Source: Bradyrhizobium manausense
GTDB taxonomy: Bacteria; Pseudomonadota; Alphaproteobacteria; Rhizobiales; Xanthobacteraceae
NCBI RefSeq assembly: GCF_018131105.1
Contig: NZ_JAFCJI010000001.1
Span: forward strand, 3,632,001-3,696,000
Direction of reading: 5' to 3'
Length of the DNA: 64,000 nt
Part shown: positions 8,137 through 17,044 of the stretch, piece by piece
How positions within the stretch are numbered: position 1 is the stretch's first letter
How the letters are laid out: each line of letters opens with the position of its first letter
Program-made: the position numbers and the translations under genes
The notes under the pieces: model-generated
What the model saw: only the letters and a program-made list of their open reading frames with translations
Told to the model about the DNA's origin: nothing
Databases searched by the model: none

Positions 8137-8240
8137 CGTCATTCCGGGATGGCCCGCAGGGCCAGGCCCGGAATCCATCAAGCAGCGTGTACGCGGTGCG
8201 ATGGATTCCGGGCTCCCGCTTTGCGCGCCCCGGAATGACG
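8137..8240. repeat. Palindromic intergenic repeat, family C, copy 1
   Basis: CGTCATTCCGGGATGGCCCG at one end and its inverted form CGCCCCGGAATGACG at the other, with CCCGGAATCCAT / ATGGATTCCGGG arms inside. A second copy is at 54418-54521. It separates the two acyl-CoA dehydrogenase genes. Confidence 0.8.
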
Positions 8241-8254
8241 TTGTGAGAGCGTGC

Positions 8255-9454
8255 TTAAGCCCCGGGCAAATCCAGGATGCGCTTGGCGACGATGCCGAGC
8301 ATCACCTCCGTCGTGCCGCCTTCGATCGAGTTGGCCTTGGTTCGGAGCCAGGCGCGCGGACGGGCGCCCTGCCGCGAGCGCTCGCTCTCCCATTCCAGCG
8401 CATCGACGCCACCGGCCGACATCAGGATTTCGTAACGGCGCTTGTTGAGCTCGGTACCGTAATACTTCATCGCCGACGAGAATGCCGGGTGCGCCTGGCC
8501 CGCCTTGGCGAGATCGACGGCGCGTTCGGCGCAGGCCGCAAGGGCGGCTTCATCGACGTCGAATGTCGCAATCCGGCCGCGCAGCATGGAATCGTCGAGC
8601 TTGCCTTGCGCGTCCGTCCCGACAGAATCGGCCGCGATCTGGCCGAGCGGACGGCCGACGCCGCGCTCGCCCATGCCCGATATCATCGCGCGCTCGTGCT
8701 GCAGCAGATATTTTGCGACGTCCCAGCCGCGATTGACGGTACCGACCACATGCGATTTCGGCACGCGGACGCCGTCGAAGAAAGTTTCGCAGAATGGCGA
8801 GTAGCCTGAGATAAGAAGGATCGGCTTGGTGGTGACACCCTTCGACGTCATATCGAACAGGATGAAGCTGATGCCGTCGTGCTTCTTCGCGGCGGGATCG
8901 GTGCGCACGAGACAGAAAATCCAGTCGGCGTAGTTGGCGTAGGACGTCCAGATCTTCGAGCCCGTGATGACGAAATCATCGCCGTCGCTCTCGGCGCGGG
9001 TCTGGAGCGAGGCGAGATCGGAGCCGGCGTTCGGCTCGGAATAGCCCTGGCACCAGCGAATGAGCCCCGCAGCGATCTTCGGAAGATGCTCCTTCTTCTG
9101 CGCCTCGTTGCCGTATTTGAGCAGCGCCGGTCCGAGCATCCAGATGCCGAAGCTCGACAGCGGCGGGCGTGCGCCCATCTTCGCCATTTCGGAGCGCAGC
9201 ACCTTGTGCTCGGCGGCGCTGAGGCCACCGCCGCCGTATTCTTTCGGCCAGTCCGGCACGATCCAGCCCTTGTCGCGCATGCGCTCGAACCAGACGCGCT
9301 GCGGCTCGGACGAGAACTTTGCGTTGCGCCCGCCCCAGAACACATCGGTATCGGCCGTCGCAGGCTTGCGCATCTCCTGCGGGCAGTTGGCTTCCAGCCA
9401 GGCGCGCGTTTGCCGGCGGAATTCTTCGAGATCGGTGGTCTCAGATTCGCTCAT
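8255..9454 (-). CDS. Acyl-CoA dehydrogenase, large-subunit type
   Basis: A 399-residue acyl-CoA dehydrogenase. The N-terminal part has WLEANCPQEM and WPKEYGGGGLSAAEH, the middle domain has QGYSEPNAGSDLASLQTRA and GSKIWTSYANYADW for FAD and substrate binding, and the C-terminus has NSIEGGTTEVMLGIVAKRIL. The start at 9454 is preferred over an upstream ATG at 9469 because GGAAG sits 6 bases before it. With the gene downstream it probably forms a two-subunit dehydrogenase for bulky or branched acyl-CoA; that is inferred from arrangement. Confidence 0.9.
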   Translation of the reverse strand: MSESETTDLEEFRRQTRAWLEANCPQEMRKPATADTDVFWGGRNAKFSSEPQRVWFERMRDKGWIVPDWPKEYGGGGLSAAEHKVLRSEMAKMGARPPLSSFGIWMLGPALLKYGNEAQKKEHLPKIAAGLIRWCQGYSEPNAGSDLASLQTRAESDGDDFVITGSKIWTSYANYADWIFCLVRTDPAAKKHDGISFILFDMTSKGVTTKPILLISGYSPFCETFFDGVRVPKSHVVGTVNRGWDVAKYLLQHERAMISGMGERGVGRPLGQIAADSVGTDAQGKLDDSMLRGRIATFDVDEAALAACAERAVDLAKAGQAHPAFSSAMKYYGTELNKRRYEILMSAGGVDALEWESERSRQGARPRAWLRTKANSIEGGTTEVMLGIVAKRILDLPGA

Positions 9455-9590
9455 GGTCGCTTCCATCAATCACATCAAATTTGTTGAGGGCGACTCTGGG
9501 CCATCGCACTGCGGAATTCAACCACTTCCATGCCGCGTCATCCGCTATAGTCGCCCCACGACGGTGCTTGAAAACATAGAGGAAACGCGC

Positions 9591-10136
9591 ATGCGCCTGA
9601 AACTTCTTTCGCCTGGCGAAATGAACGAGAGCCAGAGACAGACCTATGACGAGTCGATTGCCGGCAAACGCGGCAAACCGCCGGCGCCGATGATGGCCTG
9701 GCTCAACAGCCCCGACATGGCCCGTCACGCGACGCGGCTCGGCGAAATGCTTCGCTACGACACCATGTTTCCGGCAAAGCTTTCGGAGATTGCGATCCTG
9801 GTGACGGCCCGGCACTGGACCGCGCATTACGAATGGTATGCGCATAAGCGCCTCGCTCTTGCGGGCGGCATGGACCTCAAAATCATCGACGCGATCCGCG
9901 ATCGTCGCACGCCAGAGTTCGACGATCCCAAGGGCAGGATGATCTACGATCTTGCGAAGTCGCTGCACGAAGGACACGGCGTCGAGAAGGGCCTCTACGA
10001 CGAGGCGGTGAAATTGCTCAGCGAGCGCGGCGTGGTCGAGGTGATCGGGCTATGCGGCTATTACACGATGGTGTCGATGACGCTGAACGCGTTTGAGTTC
10101 GAGCTGCCGGAGGGCGAGGTCCCGGAGCTGTCATAG
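9591..10136 (+). CDS. Carboxymuconolactone decarboxylase (CMD)-family protein
   Basis: A 181-residue all-helical protein of the CMD/AhpD superfamily. The core is KLSEIAILVTARHWTAHYEWYAHKRLAL (about residues 63-90). The peroxidase-type CxxC of AhpD is absent and HYEWYAH is in its place, as in the carboxymuconolactone decarboxylase branch. The ATG at 9591 follows a clear GAGGAAA ribosome-binding site; longer upstream reading is open but has no coding support. It is divergent from the acyl-CoA dehydrogenase pair, so both may share a control region (9455-9590). Confidence 0.87.
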   Translation: MRLKLLSPGEMNESQRQTYDESIAGKRGKPPAPMMAWLNSPDMARHATRLGEMLRYDTMFPAKLSEIAILVTARHWTAHYEWYAHKRLALAGGMDLKIIDAIRDRRTPEFDDPKGRMIYDLAKSLHEGHGVEKGLYDEAVKLLSERGVVEVIGLCGYYTMVSMTLNAFEFELPEGEVPELS

Positions 10137-10165
10137 CTTCGTATCCGGAAACGATGGGTTTCGGG

Positions 10166-10199
10166 TAAGGCCGGTAGCACTGTCCCGAGGCCGGCCTTA
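10166..10199 (+). terminator. Hairpin after the CMD-family gene
   Basis: TAAGGCCGG (10166-10174) pairs with CCGGCCTTA (10191-10199) across a 16-base loop. No U tract follows, so it may be a weak terminator or an upstream-leader structure of the next gene, whose ATG is 28 bases further on. Confidence 0.4.
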
Positions 10200-10226
10200 T
10201 GTGGAGATAATCAACGGAGCAGCCAC

Positions 10227-10721
10227 ATGTCGCAAACATCCCCCGTAGCCGCCGGCACCAGGATCGGCCACGTCCACCTCAAGGTCGCCGATCTCGATCG
10301 CGCCCTCGGCTTCTATTGCGGCGTGCTCGGCTTCGAGCTGATGCAGCGGATGGGCTCGGGCGCGGCCTTCATCTCGGCCGGCGGCTATCATCACCACATC
10401 GGACTCAACACCTGGGAAAGCAAGGGCGGCTCACCACCGCCGCCCGGCACGACCGGGCTATTCCATACCGCAATTCTCTACCCGACACGGCCGGCCCTGG
10501 CGGATGCGCTGCATCGCGTGCTGACATCAGGCATCGCGCTGGATGGCGCCAGCGACCACGGCGTGTCCGAGGCGCTGTATTTGCGTGACCCCGATGAGAA
10601 CGGCGTGGAGCTGTATTGGGACAAGCCGAGGGAGCAATGGCCGTTCGGACCGGATGGGAAGCTCGCGATGTTTACCAAACGGCTGGATGTTGAGGGCCTC
10701 TTAAAGCAGCGCGAGGCGTAG
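10227..10721 (+). CDS. VOC-family (glyoxalase/extradiol dioxygenase fold) protein
   Basis: A 164-residue protein with two beta-alpha-beta-beta-beta modules. The first opens with GHVHLKVADLDRALGFYCGVLGF. Candidate metal ligands are H17, a histidine in the HHHIGL run, H80 (GLFHTAIL) and E128 (DENGVELYW). The sequence resembles CatE/2,3-dioxygenase-like glyoxalases, and the size fits a single-domain dimer. A CMD-family gene upstream and dehydrogenases nearby suggest a catabolic role, but the substrate cannot be named. Confidence 0.88.
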   Translation: MSQTSPVAAGTRIGHVHLKVADLDRALGFYCGVLGFELMQRMGSGAAFISAGGYHHHIGLNTWESKGGSPPPPGTTGLFHTAILYPTRPALADALHRVLTSGIALDGASDHGVSEALYLRDPDENGVELYWDKPREQWPFGPDGKLAMFTKRLDVEGLLKQREA

Positions 10722-10735
10722 TCCCGCTCTCGCCG

Positions 10736-10820
10736 CGTCATTGCGAGGAGCGCAGCGCCGAAGCGATCCAGAATCCTCCGCGAAATGACTGCGGATTGCT
10801 TCGCTGCGCTCGCAATGACG
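10736..10820. repeat. Palindromic intergenic repeat, family A, copy 2
   Basis: CGTCATTGCGAGGAGCGCAG at one end and CTGCGCTCGCAATGACG at the other. It lies between the convergent VOC and MFS genes and could terminate both transcripts. Confidence 0.85.
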
Positions 10821-10845
10821 GAGTGCGTGGAAGCGACGCCGCGCC

Positions 10846-12081
10846 CTACGCCGCCTCCGGCCGCGGCGTCCCACGCACCATGATCAATGCAGCCGCCATC
10901 ACCTCCAGCGCAATGCAGAGATAGAACGGCATCGCATACCCGCCGGACCAATCGCGCAGGAAGCCGACTACGCCGGGGCCGAACGCATAGGTCACCTGGT
11001 TGATCGCGGTGTTCAGGCTGATCAGCACGCCGAACGAGGCACCGTCGAATTCCTGCTGCACGATCAGCGACGGCATCGTGATGAGATTGCCGACCGAGAA
11101 GCCGAACACCGCGCAGGCCGCGATCAGCACATAGTCATTGTGAAGATTGGTCACGACGCACAGTGCCGCCGCCTGACTGAGGAACGACAGCGCCGAGGCG
11201 AGCCGCTGGTTGAGCCGGTCGATCACCATCGAGAACAGCACGCGGCCGATCACCGCCATAGCGGTCAGCACCGCGACAGCCACGGCGGCACGCTCGCGCC
11301 CGATCACGGGATCGAGGAACGAGATCAGGTGCACGATGAATCCGACTTGCGCGAACAGCACCAAAGCAAAGGCAATCGTCACCGTGAGGAAGCCGACATC
11401 GCGCAGCGCAGCTTGACGGATCTCTGTCGAGGATTGCGTCTTCGGCTTCGCCGCCCCCTGCCAGCCATGAAGATCGGGCGGCCGGCCGACGACGAACAAA
11501 ATCACCGGCAGCAGCAACACCAGCATGGCGACGGCCGCGGCATACATCGCGTTGGCAAAACCGGTGTGGCCGATCAACGTCACCAGCAGCGGCACGCCGA
11601 CGATGCCGCCGAAGCTAGCGCCGTTCAGCGCCAGGCTGATGGCCATGCCGCGTTTCTGGTCGAACCACAGGCTGATCGTGTTGGTGATCATGGCGAGGCT
11701 GGTGCCGGCCCAGCCGAAAGCGAGCACGGCATCCGCGAGATAAAGCTGCCAGGGCTCTCGCACCGCGCCGATCGCGACCGCCGCAGCCGACATCGCCAGC
11801 GTGCCCGCGATCAGGCAGATGCGTGGGCCGTATTTCCGGACGGCCTCACCGACGAACACGACCAGCAGCGCACCGAACAGATAGAAGAACGTCGTGCCCG
11901 AGGAAATCAGCGACGCCGGCCAGCCGCGCGCGCGCTGGAGCTCGGCGACATAGACACTCTGGCCGTAGAAGCCGAGCCCCCAGCCGAAGGTCGCGAGCAG
12001 GAAGCAGACCGCGACGATGCGCCATCCCTCATAGCGGAGCGAGGATTCATCGATCGAGGTGTGTTGTGGATTGTCGAGCAT
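10846..12081 (-). CDS. MFS transporter
   Basis: A 411-residue major facilitator with about 12 hydrophobic segments, divided by a hydrophilic loop (VGRPPDLHGWQGAAKPKTQSS region). The start at 12081 (MLDNPQHTS) follows GGAG; the open frame further upstream runs through a repeat and is not coding. The N-terminal half has GQSVYVAELQRARGWPASLISSG, resembling oxalate/formate-antiporter-like and monocarboxylate-type MFS proteins. Substrate unknown. It is followed on the same strand by no close gene. Confidence 0.88.
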   Translation of the reverse strand: MLDNPQHTSIDESSLRYEGWRIVAVCFLLATFGWGLGFYGQSVYVAELQRARGWPASLISSGTTFFYLFGALLVVFVGEAVRKYGPRICLIAGTLAMSAAAVAIGAVREPWQLYLADAVLAFGWAGTSLAMITNTISLWFDQKRGMAISLALNGASFGGIVGVPLLVTLIGHTGFANAMYAAAVAMLVLLLPVILFVVGRPPDLHGWQGAAKPKTQSSTEIRQAALRDVGFLTVTIAFALVLFAQVGFIVHLISFLDPVIGRERAAVAVAVLTAMAVIGRVLFSMVIDRLNQRLASALSFLSQAAALCVVTNLHNDYVLIAACAVFGFSVGNLITMPSLIVQQEFDGASFGVLISLNTAINQVTYAFGPGVVGFLRDWSGGYAMPFYLCIALEVMAAALIMVRGTPRPEAA

Positions 12082-12092
12082 GTCGCCTACTC

Positions 12093-12174
12093 CGTCACCG
12101 GGCTCGTCCCGGGCATCCACATTCTTCGATCCGCACCTAAGACGTGGATGGCCGGGACAAGCCCGGCCATGACG
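12093..12174. repeat. Palindromic intergenic repeat, family D
   Basis: CGTCACCGGGCTCGTCCCGG at one end and GGCCGGGACAAGCCCGGCCA then TGACG at the other, with GCATCCAC and GTGGATG arms. It occupies the upstream side of the MFS gene at 10846-12081. Confidence 0.7.
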
Positions 12175-12250
12175 CATCATCTAATAAATGGTCTCCAAAA
12201 TCACTCAGACAGCGATCGAACTATCAACGTTGCTGCCAGCCTCCCGCCAG

Positions 12251-13504
12251 TTATATCGCGTCCGGGAACTCGCCCATGGCGGCATCGAACCGGGCCCTGC
12301 GGCGGCGGGCCCAGGACGCCAGCGAAAGCACGATGAGACCGAGCGCGACAGGCGGGAACACCACCATGTTCACCGCGGACCAGCCGAAATTTGCAAGCAG
12401 CTGCCCCGAGGAGAACGAGCCGATCGCCATCATCCCGAACACGAGGAAATCGTTGAAGGCCTGCACCTTGTTGCGCTCCTGCGGACGATGTGTCTCCAGC
12501 ACCAGCGCGGAGGCGCCGATGAAGGAGAAATTCCAGCCCACGCCGAGCACGATCAGCGTGGCCCAGAAGTGCATCGCGGTGATGCCGGAGAGACCGATGC
12601 CGGCAGCGCCGGCCTCCAGCAGCAGACCAGCCGCGACGATCTTGGGCGCGCCGAAGCGGGCGATCAGGGCGCCCGTGAAGAAGCTCGGCCCATACATCGC
12701 GACGATGTGCCATTGAATGCCGAAATTGGAATCGCTCACGCTCAGCCCGCACATCTTCATCGCGAGCGGCGCCGAGGTCATCACCAGATTCATCATGGGA
12801 TAGGAGATGACGCCGCACAAGGCGGCGGCGATGAAGCGTGGTTGGGTCACGATCGTCAGCAGCGGCCTTCCGCCGTGGAGATCAGCGGGGGCCGGCTTGG
12901 GCATGTCGACGCCGGCGACGATGCCCATCGCGATCAGTGCAACGGCCGCTTGGACCAGGAAGCTGAAGGCGAACAGATAGGGCGACCAGATATTCATGGT
13001 CCATTGCACGAGTTGCGGACCAAGCACGCCGGCAAACACGCCGCCCGCCATCACCCACGAGACGGCCTTGGGCCGGTAGGCCGCGCTGGCGCCGTCGGCC
13101 GCGGCGAAGCGATAGGACTGCGCCACCGAGCCGTAGAGGCCTCCGAGGAAGGTCGCCAGACAAAACAGCGCGAACGAGGCGTGCAGGATGGCGAACGAGC
13201 CGAGCAGGCCTGTAAGCGCGCCGAGACCGGTGCCGATAACGAAGGCCCAGCGGCGGCCGAAGCGGCGTGAGATCGCGCCGGTCGGCAAGGTGCCGGCAGC
13301 GAGGCCCAGCACGTACATCGACAGCGGCACGGTCGCGAGCGACATGTCGGGGGCGAGCGTTGCGCCGACGATCGAGCCGGTGGCGAAGATCACCGCCGAG
13401 TTGGCGCCGGTCAGCGCCTGCGCGGCGGCAAGGCGTACCACGTTGCCACGCACGCGCGCGTCGTCGGCGATCTCATTGGCTGAAGTTACGTCAATCATCG
13501 GCAT
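12251..13504 (-). CDS. MFS transporter
   Basis: A 417-residue major facilitator, about 12 membrane segments. The first cytoplasmic loop carries the ISRRFGRRWAF version of the MFS signature. The C-terminus is basic (RRRRARFDAAM). Start 13504 (MPMIDVTSAN) is chosen from where the coding pattern begins; a second ATG two codons later is equally possible. It runs parallel to the other MFS gene but 169 bases separate them. It is divergent from the S9 peptidase. Substrate unknown. Confidence 0.87.
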   Translation of the reverse strand: MPMIDVTSANEIADDARVRGNVVRLAAAQALTGANSAVIFATGSIVGATLAPDMSLATVPLSMYVLGLAAGTLPTGAISRRFGRRWAFVIGTGLGALTGLLGSFAILHASFALFCLATFLGGLYGSVAQSYRFAAADGASAAYRPKAVSWVMAGGVFAGVLGPQLVQWTMNIWSPYLFAFSFLVQAAVALIAMGIVAGVDMPKPAPADLHGGRPLLTIVTQPRFIAAALCGVISYPMMNLVMTSAPLAMKMCGLSVSDSNFGIQWHIVAMYGPSFFTGALIARFGAPKIVAAGLLLEAGAAGIGLSGITAMHFWATLIVLGVGWNFSFIGASALVLETHRPQERNKVQAFNDFLVFGMMAIGSFSSGQLLANFGWSAVNMVVFPPVALGLIVLSLASWARRRRARFDAAMGEFPDAI

Positions 13505-13684
13505 GTCCGCCCAAAAGGCTTGGTGATTCCCGGCACTATGGAGGGGCCGAAACGGCCGGGCAACCGGCGCAAACGGGCGCAGGCCATGCCGCTGACGCAA
13601 TCGGACCAATGATATCGGGCCACGCTCTTGACGGCTTGTGCGCGATCAAATCCTATCCGGCGCAATTTCCTGGGAGTTTCGTTC

Positions 13685-15754
13685 ATGTCCGTCGATGACA
13701 GGCCTACGCCCAACGCTCCCGACGACGATCCCTGGCTGTGGCTGGAGGAGGTCGAAGGCGCCCGCGCGCTCGATTTCGTCGAGCGGCAGAATCGCCTGAC
13801 GCTGGACCAATTCGGTGGAGCGGCGTTCGAGCGCGACCGCGATATCCTCGCGACGATCTTCGATCGTCCAGACAATATTCCCTATGCCAGCCGCAGCGGC
13901 GGCCTGCTCTACAACACCTGGAAGGATGCAGCCCATCCGCGCGGTCTGTGGCGGCGCACCATGCTGGATGAATTTCGAAAAGCCGACCCGAGTTGGGAGA
14001 CCATCCTCGACGTCGACCAGCTCGCCGCCAGCGAGGGCGAGGATTGGCTGTTGCATTGGACGGCGTCGAGGTCCGGCTATTCGCGGATCATGCTGAGCCT
14101 GTCGCGCGGCGGCAGCGATGCCGTCGTGTTGCGGGAATTCGACGGAGAGACGAAAAGCTTCGTAAGCGACGGCTTCGTCCTGCCTGAGGCAAAGGGCAGC
14201 GTCGATTGGCTCGATCCGGATACGCTTGTCCTCTCCAGTGCCTATGGCGAAGGCATGGCGACGACGTCAGGATACGCCAGAACGATCCGGCTGTGGCGGC
14301 GTGGGCAACCAGTCGAGCAGGCGGAAGTGATCTTCGAAACCACCGCCGACAGGATGCGGGTCTATTGCGGGGTTGACGACAGCGGCGCGACGACGCGCGC
14401 CTGGATCATCGATCAGGTCGACTTCTTCAATTTCGCGATCTGGCTTCGCGACGCCGCCGGTACGCTCACCAAGCTTGACCTCCCGAGCGGCGTATGGATG
14501 CAGGCGCATCGCGACTGGTTCGCGATCAAGCTGCGACAAGACTGGACCGTTGCGGGTCGAACCTATGTGGCCGACAGCGTGCTCGGCATCTCGCTCTCGG
14601 CGTTCCTCGCGGGCGATCGCAACTTCGCTGTCGTGTTCGAGCCAGGCGCACGACGCGCGCTCCAGGGATTCTTCTGGTCCGATGGCAAGCTCCTGCTCTC
14701 CATCCTGGATGAGTTGCAGCCGGTGTTCGAGATATGCACGCCGTCTGCCACCGGCTGGAGCCGAGAGACGCTACGCGGTCTTCCACGGATCGGCGTGGTC
14801 GACGTCTGGCCCTTCGATCACCATCCATCCGAGAGCAATGGCGACCTGCTTGCCAATGTGCAGGACCCGCTGACCCCGTCGTCGCTGATGCTGATCGAGC
14901 GCGGAGTCGAAAGTCCTAATGTGCTCAAGCAGGCGCCGAAGACGTTCGATGCCGAGGGTCTCGTTGTGACGCAGCACGAGGCGATCTCGGTCGACGGCGA
15001 GCGGATTCCCTATGTGCAAGCCGGCCCTATCGGCGAGACCGGCGATGCACCGGTGTACATGACCGCCTATGGCGGCTTCGGACATTCGATCCGCCCGCTC
15101 TACAATTCATCGCTCGGCAAGCTGTGGATGGAGCGCGGCGGCACCGTTGTGCACGCGAACTTGCGCGGCGGCGGTGAGTTCGGCACGCGCTGGCACGATG
15201 CGGGACGGCTCGCCGGCAAGAAGCTGTCGCACGACGATTTCGCAGCGGTCGCAGCCGATCTCGTCCGCCGCGGCGTGACCAGGCCGAAACGCATCGCCGC
15301 GCAGGGCGGATCGAACGGCGGCATCCTCATCACCAACATGCTGGTGCGTTACCCCGAACGGTTCGGTGCGCTGTTCTGCACGATCCCGCTGATCGATATG
15401 CGTCGCTACACGAAGCTCCTCGCAGGCGCGAGCTGGATTGCCGAATATGGCGATCCCGACAAGCCCACTGAATGGGAGTGGCTCAAGACCTACTCCGCCT
15501 ATCACAACGCAAAGCCCGGCCAGCCCTATCCGCCGATCCTGATCGCCACGACCCGGCGCGACGACCGCGTCCATCCCGGCCACGCACGCAAGATGGCCGC
15601 AAAGCTCCAGACGATGGGCTATGACGCCTGGTTCTACGAGCCAGCCGCCGGCGGCCACGGCTACGGCAAGGACAACAAGGAGCGCGCCGGCTTCCAGGTG
15701 CTCGGCTTCCGATTCCTGAAGGACAAGATCGGCTGGCGGGACGACGAGACCTGA
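13685..15754 (+). CDS. S9-family serine peptidase (prolyl oligopeptidase-like)
   Basis: A 689-residue enzyme with an N-terminal beta-propeller (about residues 1-430) and a C-terminal alpha/beta-hydrolase domain. The catalytic triad is visible: S543 in GGSNGG, D627 in RRDDRVHPG and H658 in GGHGYG. The propeller starts with DPWLWLEEVEGARALDFVE, a hallmark of this family. No signal peptide is present, so it is cytoplasmic. Prolyl oligopeptidases cleave short proline-containing peptides. The ATG at 13685 follows GGGAG and replaces an earlier, less likely start. Confidence 0.93.
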   Translation: MSVDDRPTPNAPDDDPWLWLEEVEGARALDFVERQNRLTLDQFGGAAFERDRDILATIFDRPDNIPYASRSGGLLYNTWKDAAHPRGLWRRTMLDEFRKADPSWETILDVDQLAASEGEDWLLHWTASRSGYSRIMLSLSRGGSDAVVLREFDGETKSFVSDGFVLPEAKGSVDWLDPDTLVLSSAYGEGMATTSGYARTIRLWRRGQPVEQAEVIFETTADRMRVYCGVDDSGATTRAWIIDQVDFFNFAIWLRDAAGTLTKLDLPSGVWMQAHRDWFAIKLRQDWTVAGRTYVADSVLGISLSAFLAGDRNFAVVFEPGARRALQGFFWSDGKLLLSILDELQPVFEICTPSATGWSRETLRGLPRIGVVDVWPFDHHPSESNGDLLANVQDPLTPSSLMLIERGVESPNVLKQAPKTFDAEGLVVTQHEAISVDGERIPYVQAGPIGETGDAPVYMTAYGGFGHSIRPLYNSSLGKLWMERGGTVVHANLRGGGEFGTRWHDAGRLAGKKLSHDDFAAVAADLVRRGVTRPKRIAAQGGSNGGILITNMLVRYPERFGALFCTIPLIDMRRYTKLLAGASWIAEYGDPDKPTEWEWLKTYSAYHNAKPGQPYPPILIATTRRDDRVHPGHARKMAAKLQTMGYDAWFYEPAAGGHGYGKDNKERAGFQVLGFRFLKDKIGWRDDET

Positions 15755-15766
15755 CGTCCTCGTGCC

Positions 15767-16441
15767 TTAGCCGCGCGCAAACACCAGCGTCAGATTATTC
15801 TTCGGCATGTCCATGGTGTCGATGAGGCGGAGGCCCGCCCCGCGTGCGAGTGTCTCGACGTCGCCGACGTCGCGCACACCCCACTCGGGATTGCCTTCGC
15901 GTAGCGACGTGTCGAACACGGCGTTGCTGAGCGCGGTGTGCTTGCCGTCGCGCTTGAACGGGCCGTAGAGGAACAGTTCGCCATCGGCGCGCAGATACCG
16001 GCCGGCGCCGGCGAACAGACCCTCGGCCACGGTCCAGGGCGCGATGTGAATGACATTGGCGCAGAACACGGCGGCAAGATCGTTCGGCCCCTGCCCGCTT
16101 TTCATCTCGGGACACCAGTCGGGATCGATGAGATCGATCCGCAAGGGGCTGCGGACGTTTTTCAGGCCCGAATGCACGCGCCAGGCCTCGATGCTCTTCA
16201 CATGACGCTGGTTGAGGTCGCTCGGCCACCAGACCAGATCCGGCGTATGGCGGGCGAAATGGACCACGTGCTGGCCGGTTCCACTGCCGACCTCGACCAC
16301 GTCGCCCGATCGCCCGGTGAGATGCCTTTCGAGTACAGCCCAGAGCGGCTCGTGATTGCGGTGGAAGGCCGGCGCATCGAGACGGCCATCGGGCTCGACC
16401 CGCCCGCCGTCCCGGCCAAATTCAACGACATATTCAGCCAA
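15767..16441 (-). CDS. DUF938 SAM-dependent methyltransferase-like protein
   Basis: A 224-residue class I methyltransferase-fold protein. The SAM-binding loop is VVEVGSGTGQHVVHFARH, followed by WWPSDLN and VFCANVIHIAPW, the pattern of the DUF938 family. There is no ATG at the coding start. A TTG at 16441 with GGGGA 8 bases upstream is preferred; another TTG at 16492 would add 17 residues. It converges on the S9 peptidase with only 12 bases between stops. Substrate unknown. Confidence 0.85.
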   Translation of the reverse strand: MAEYVVEFGRDGGRVEPDGRLDAPAFHRNHEPLWAVLERHLTGRSGDVVEVGSGTGQHVVHFARHTPDLVWWPSDLNQRHVKSIEAWRVHSGLKNVRSPLRIDLIDPDWCPEMKSGQGPNDLAAVFCANVIHIAPWTVAEGLFAGAGRYLRADGELFLYGPFKRDGKHTALSNAVFDTSLREGNPEWGVRDVGDVETLARGAGLRLIDTMDMPKNNLTLVFARG

Positions 16442-16602
16442 TTCACGTCCCCGGAAAATGAGAAAGCAGACCAAAACGCGAGCAAGGGCCAAGCGCCCCC
16501 AAAACAGGGCCGGACAAAGCCGGCTTGATGAACGATCTATCTCTTCAGTTGCAATGCGGGAGATATTAACGCCATTTTGCGCCGTGCATAGTCTTGATTG
16601 TC

Positions 16603-16614
16603 AGGACATGTCCT
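16603..16614. promoter_or_regulatory. 12-bp palindrome upstream of soxX, candidate operator
   Basis: AGGACATGTCCT is a perfect palindrome starting 36 bases before the soxX TTG. It overlaps a TTGTCA hexamer (16598-16603) that could be a -35 element. Sox operons are often repressed by ArsR-type SoxR proteins that bind short palindromes near the promoter. No such regulator gene is in the window. Confidence 0.35.
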
Positions 16615-16638
16615 TTGTGCTTTTGAACACTATCTTTT

Positions 16639-17022
16639 TTGGACAATGAGCCTCGGAACGACGCCTTGATCGCCTTTCCTCACAAGCCCGCTTTGCTCGT
16701 CGCGTTGGTCGTCCTCACGGGCCTCCCCGCTCACCCGGCATGGGCGCAGTCGCCCGTCGCCGACGGCCAGAAACTCGCTTTCGACCGCGGCAAGGGCAAT
16801 TGCCTGACCTGCCACGTCATCAAGGGCGGCGATCTGCCCGGCACGATCGGACCGGAGCTGAAGGACCTCAAGGCCAAATACCCAGACCGTAACGAACTGG
16901 TCGCGATCCTGTTCGACGAGACCAAGCGCAACCCGCAGACCATGATGCCGCCATTCGGCCGCAACCGCATTCTGACGGAGCAGGAGATCAACGCGATCGT
17001 TGATTTCCTGCAGACGCTGTAA
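16639..17022 (+). CDS. soxX: Sulfur oxidation c-type cytochrome SoxX
   Basis: A 127-residue periplasmic monohaem cytochrome. With SoxA it forms the SoxXA complex that joins thiosulfate to SoxY. The haem site is C55-L-T-C58-H59 (GNCLTCH), and the distal ligand is a methionine in MMPPFG (M102 or M103). A signal peptide ends near AWA-QSP. The start is TTG at 16639; a second TTG at 16666 would give a more usual signal peptide beginning at the hydrophobic region. It opens a tight sox operon. Confidence 0.93.
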   Translation: MDNEPRNDALIAFPHKPALLVALVVLTGLPAHPAWAQSPVADGQKLAFDRGKGNCLTCHVIKGGDLPGTIGPELKDLKAKYPDRNELVAILFDETKRNPQTMMPPFGRNRILTEQEINAIVDFLQTL

Positions 17023-17044
17023 CGGCGGGCCAGGGAGACTCTAC

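Noticed and set aside
9060..9590. Long upstream extension of the CMD-family protein
   Set aside because: It is antisense to the acyl-CoA dehydrogenase gene; GAGGAAA before 9591 marks the real start.
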